From Istiophorus platypterus (taxonomy: Eukaryota; Chordata; Actinopteri; Istiophoriformes; Istiophoridae): a stretch of DNA of 64,000 nucleotides. The stretch lies in contig CM029124.1 of the NCBI GenBank assembly GCA_016859345.1, positions 24,263,980 through 24,327,979 of the forward strand, read 5' to 3'. The notes below the pieces were generated by a model. That model had not been told where the DNA came from and did no database searches. It saw only the letters and a list, made by a program, of their open reading frames with translations. Shown here in pieces: positions 62,710 to 64,000 of this stretch. Made by a program: the position numbers and the translations under genes. Positions within the stretch are counted from its first letter, which is position 1. Each line of letters opens with the position of its first letter.

Positions 62710-63690
62710 TTGCAGATTATGAAGCAAATCATCAAATCTACCAGTCAACATCCAAAAATATCAGAAATGCATCTCCTCTTTGATGTGTCACATTGGCAAG
62801 CCCTGAAATTTGCTCTCCTTGATCGGCTTCATCTCCAAGTGTCTTCTTCCATCCATAGCCTGCTACCCCTAGAGCCTTCCCCTGACTCGGCCCACCACTT
62901 CTGCCCCTCCCTTTCCCTCTCTCTGCATCCCACCTCCCTCAATTCCCCAATTCTAAAAGCCCTGCTCCACATTCAGTTATCTGAAGAAACTCCCTGTTTT
63001 TGGATGATTTCAAGCTCAAACTATCAGTTATACTCATGTCTCTTGTCACTCAAGTACAAAATGATACCGCTCTTTCCTGTATGCACTCACATGCTCATTT
63101 TATAGACTGTACATCAAATACATTTTTTGGTTCAGTATATTTAACTCCATACAACTTTCAAGCGAAGAAGTGATGACAAAATGTCTTTGCTTTTCAACTA
63201 TAGTTATCTAAAGGAACAGTTTTCACAAAGATAGATATACAAGAGTACACACACACACAAACCCCCACACACACAGGGCCAGCATCTCTGTCGTGTTTCT
63301 GCAGGCTCTGAATGATGTACTGGTTAAATGAGCAGCTTTATCAGAGAGGTGGCCTCATGTCATCAATATCCTCTTATATAAATGTCAGCCAGGCCATTTT
63401 ACTCTCAGCTATTTCCCACACTGCTGATTACATTAGTCTCTAAGTCACTCCATCGCTTACCTCTCTCACCCTTCCTTCATTCTCTCTTTACCTGCGCTCC
63501 ATTAATCGTTCTCTGCTCTGAACTCATGCCGTGATTTCTGTCCTATCTTTCTCTCTGTCTCTCTCTCCCTCTCTCTCAGTAGTGTGTCAATAGCCTGCCT
63601 CTGTGAAACAAGTCAATTTTCTGCTGCCTTGACAGGGAATAAATCTTGGAGCAATCTGAGAGGCCAGAGATATTCATTTTGAAATACCCA
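62710..63690. other. Sequence between the direct repeats, no gene confirmed
   Basis: A 131-codon plus-strand frame at 62710-63105 (Ser/Leu rich, no motif) is probably chance. From 63290 to 63680 the sequence is complex and non-repetitive (ttaaatgagcagctttatca, catcaatatcctcttatata), apart from a CT-rich stretch at 63545-63580, and could be noncoding regulatory DNA. Confidence 0.35.
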
Positions 63691-63696
63691 AATACC

Positions 63697-63699
<3 letters not shown>

Positions 63700-63731
<32 letters not shown>
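63700..63731 (+). repeat. (AT)n microsatellite, right copy
   Basis: About 32 bp of AT repeat immediately before the right copy of the direct repeat. Confidence 0.97.
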
Positions 63732-63735
<4 letters not shown>

Positions 63736-64000
63736 CTTTGTTATAGCTAGTTATTTAAATTTTCTATTTGAAACATTTGCATCTTTTACATTTTGCCTGT
63801 TTCAGCAAATAAACAACAATACCTGCGTTTGGTTACATGTTAATTATAGGTTAATTTATTTACACAACTCACAAATTAAAACTTTCCTGACCAAGTTGAC
63901 CGCAAAGCACTGTCGTTCTGCCATGGCACAATATCCTGGCATAATTGAAAGAGAACCATCGCATCATTTTTGACACCTTGGGTGATGGAATGGCACCTTG
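63732..64000 (+). repeat. 269-bp direct repeat, copy 2, cut by window end
   Basis: Second copy of the 62011-62279 sequence, offset 1721 bp, still matching where the window ends. It therefore also carries Harbinger transposase C-terminal sequence. Confidence 0.97.

Noticed and set aside
62710..63105. 131-codon plus frame as a gene
   Set aside because: It has no recognisable domain, begins within the decayed transposon region and is dominated by Ser/Leu from CT-rich DNA.

Overview
The window looks like nuclear genomic DNA from a ray-finned fish, most likely a percomorph-type teleost. The evidence is a split gene with short introns of a fish-type sugar transporter, abundant CA/GT, GATA/TATC and AT microsatellites, and a typical fish mix of decayed Tc1/mariner, hAT, PIF/Harbinger and L2/CR1-like LINE copies. 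No bacterial, organellar or CRISPR features are present.

The left third (about 1 to 20,470) holds the only host protein-coding gene I can support: a class II facilitative sugar transporter of the SLC2A/GLUT family, closest in my reading to fish slc2a15/slc2a11. It lies on the minus strand. Ten coding exons were reconstructed by joining splice sites (20274-20230, 16176-16078, 14630-14470, 10431-10307, 9549-9404, 9057-8925, 8355-8168, 3639-3529, 2927-2826, 1517-1442). They give one continuous frame of 395 residues plus a split codon, with all the expected GLUT signatures. The last one or two exons lie beyond the left edge. Its introns carry a palindromic MITE, a Tc1 relic, an L2-like LINE, several dinucleotide repeats and an unusual pair of overlapping perfect hairpins. 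The region upstream of the start codon has two MITF-type M-box motifs and a long polypurine tract.

From about 20,700 to 64,000 I see no convincing host gene. It is intergenic sequence with microsatellites and transposon wreckage. Main pieces are Tc1 fragments (25.6 kb, 36.8-37.4 kb), a BED-finger hAT transposase relic (42.8-43.65 kb), LINE reverse-transcriptase fragments (39.3, 45.9, 49.4-50.7, 51.6-52.6, 52.6-53.7 and 56.6-59.2 kb), and a PIF/Harbinger element with its two genes on opposite strands (60.7-62.7 kb). A few patches of complex, non-repetitive sequence could be conserved regulatory elements, but that is inference.

The most striking observation at the right end is a 269-bp direct repeat (62011-62279 and 63732-64000) with one mismatch, each copy preceded by an (AT)n tract. 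This is either a very recent tandem duplication or an assembly artefact. I found no clear candidate for a new biological system. The best leads are the altered sugar-site residues and pigment-type promoter motifs of the transporter, the splice-site oddities (a GC donor, and a donor inside a (GT)n repeat), and the tandem hairpin.
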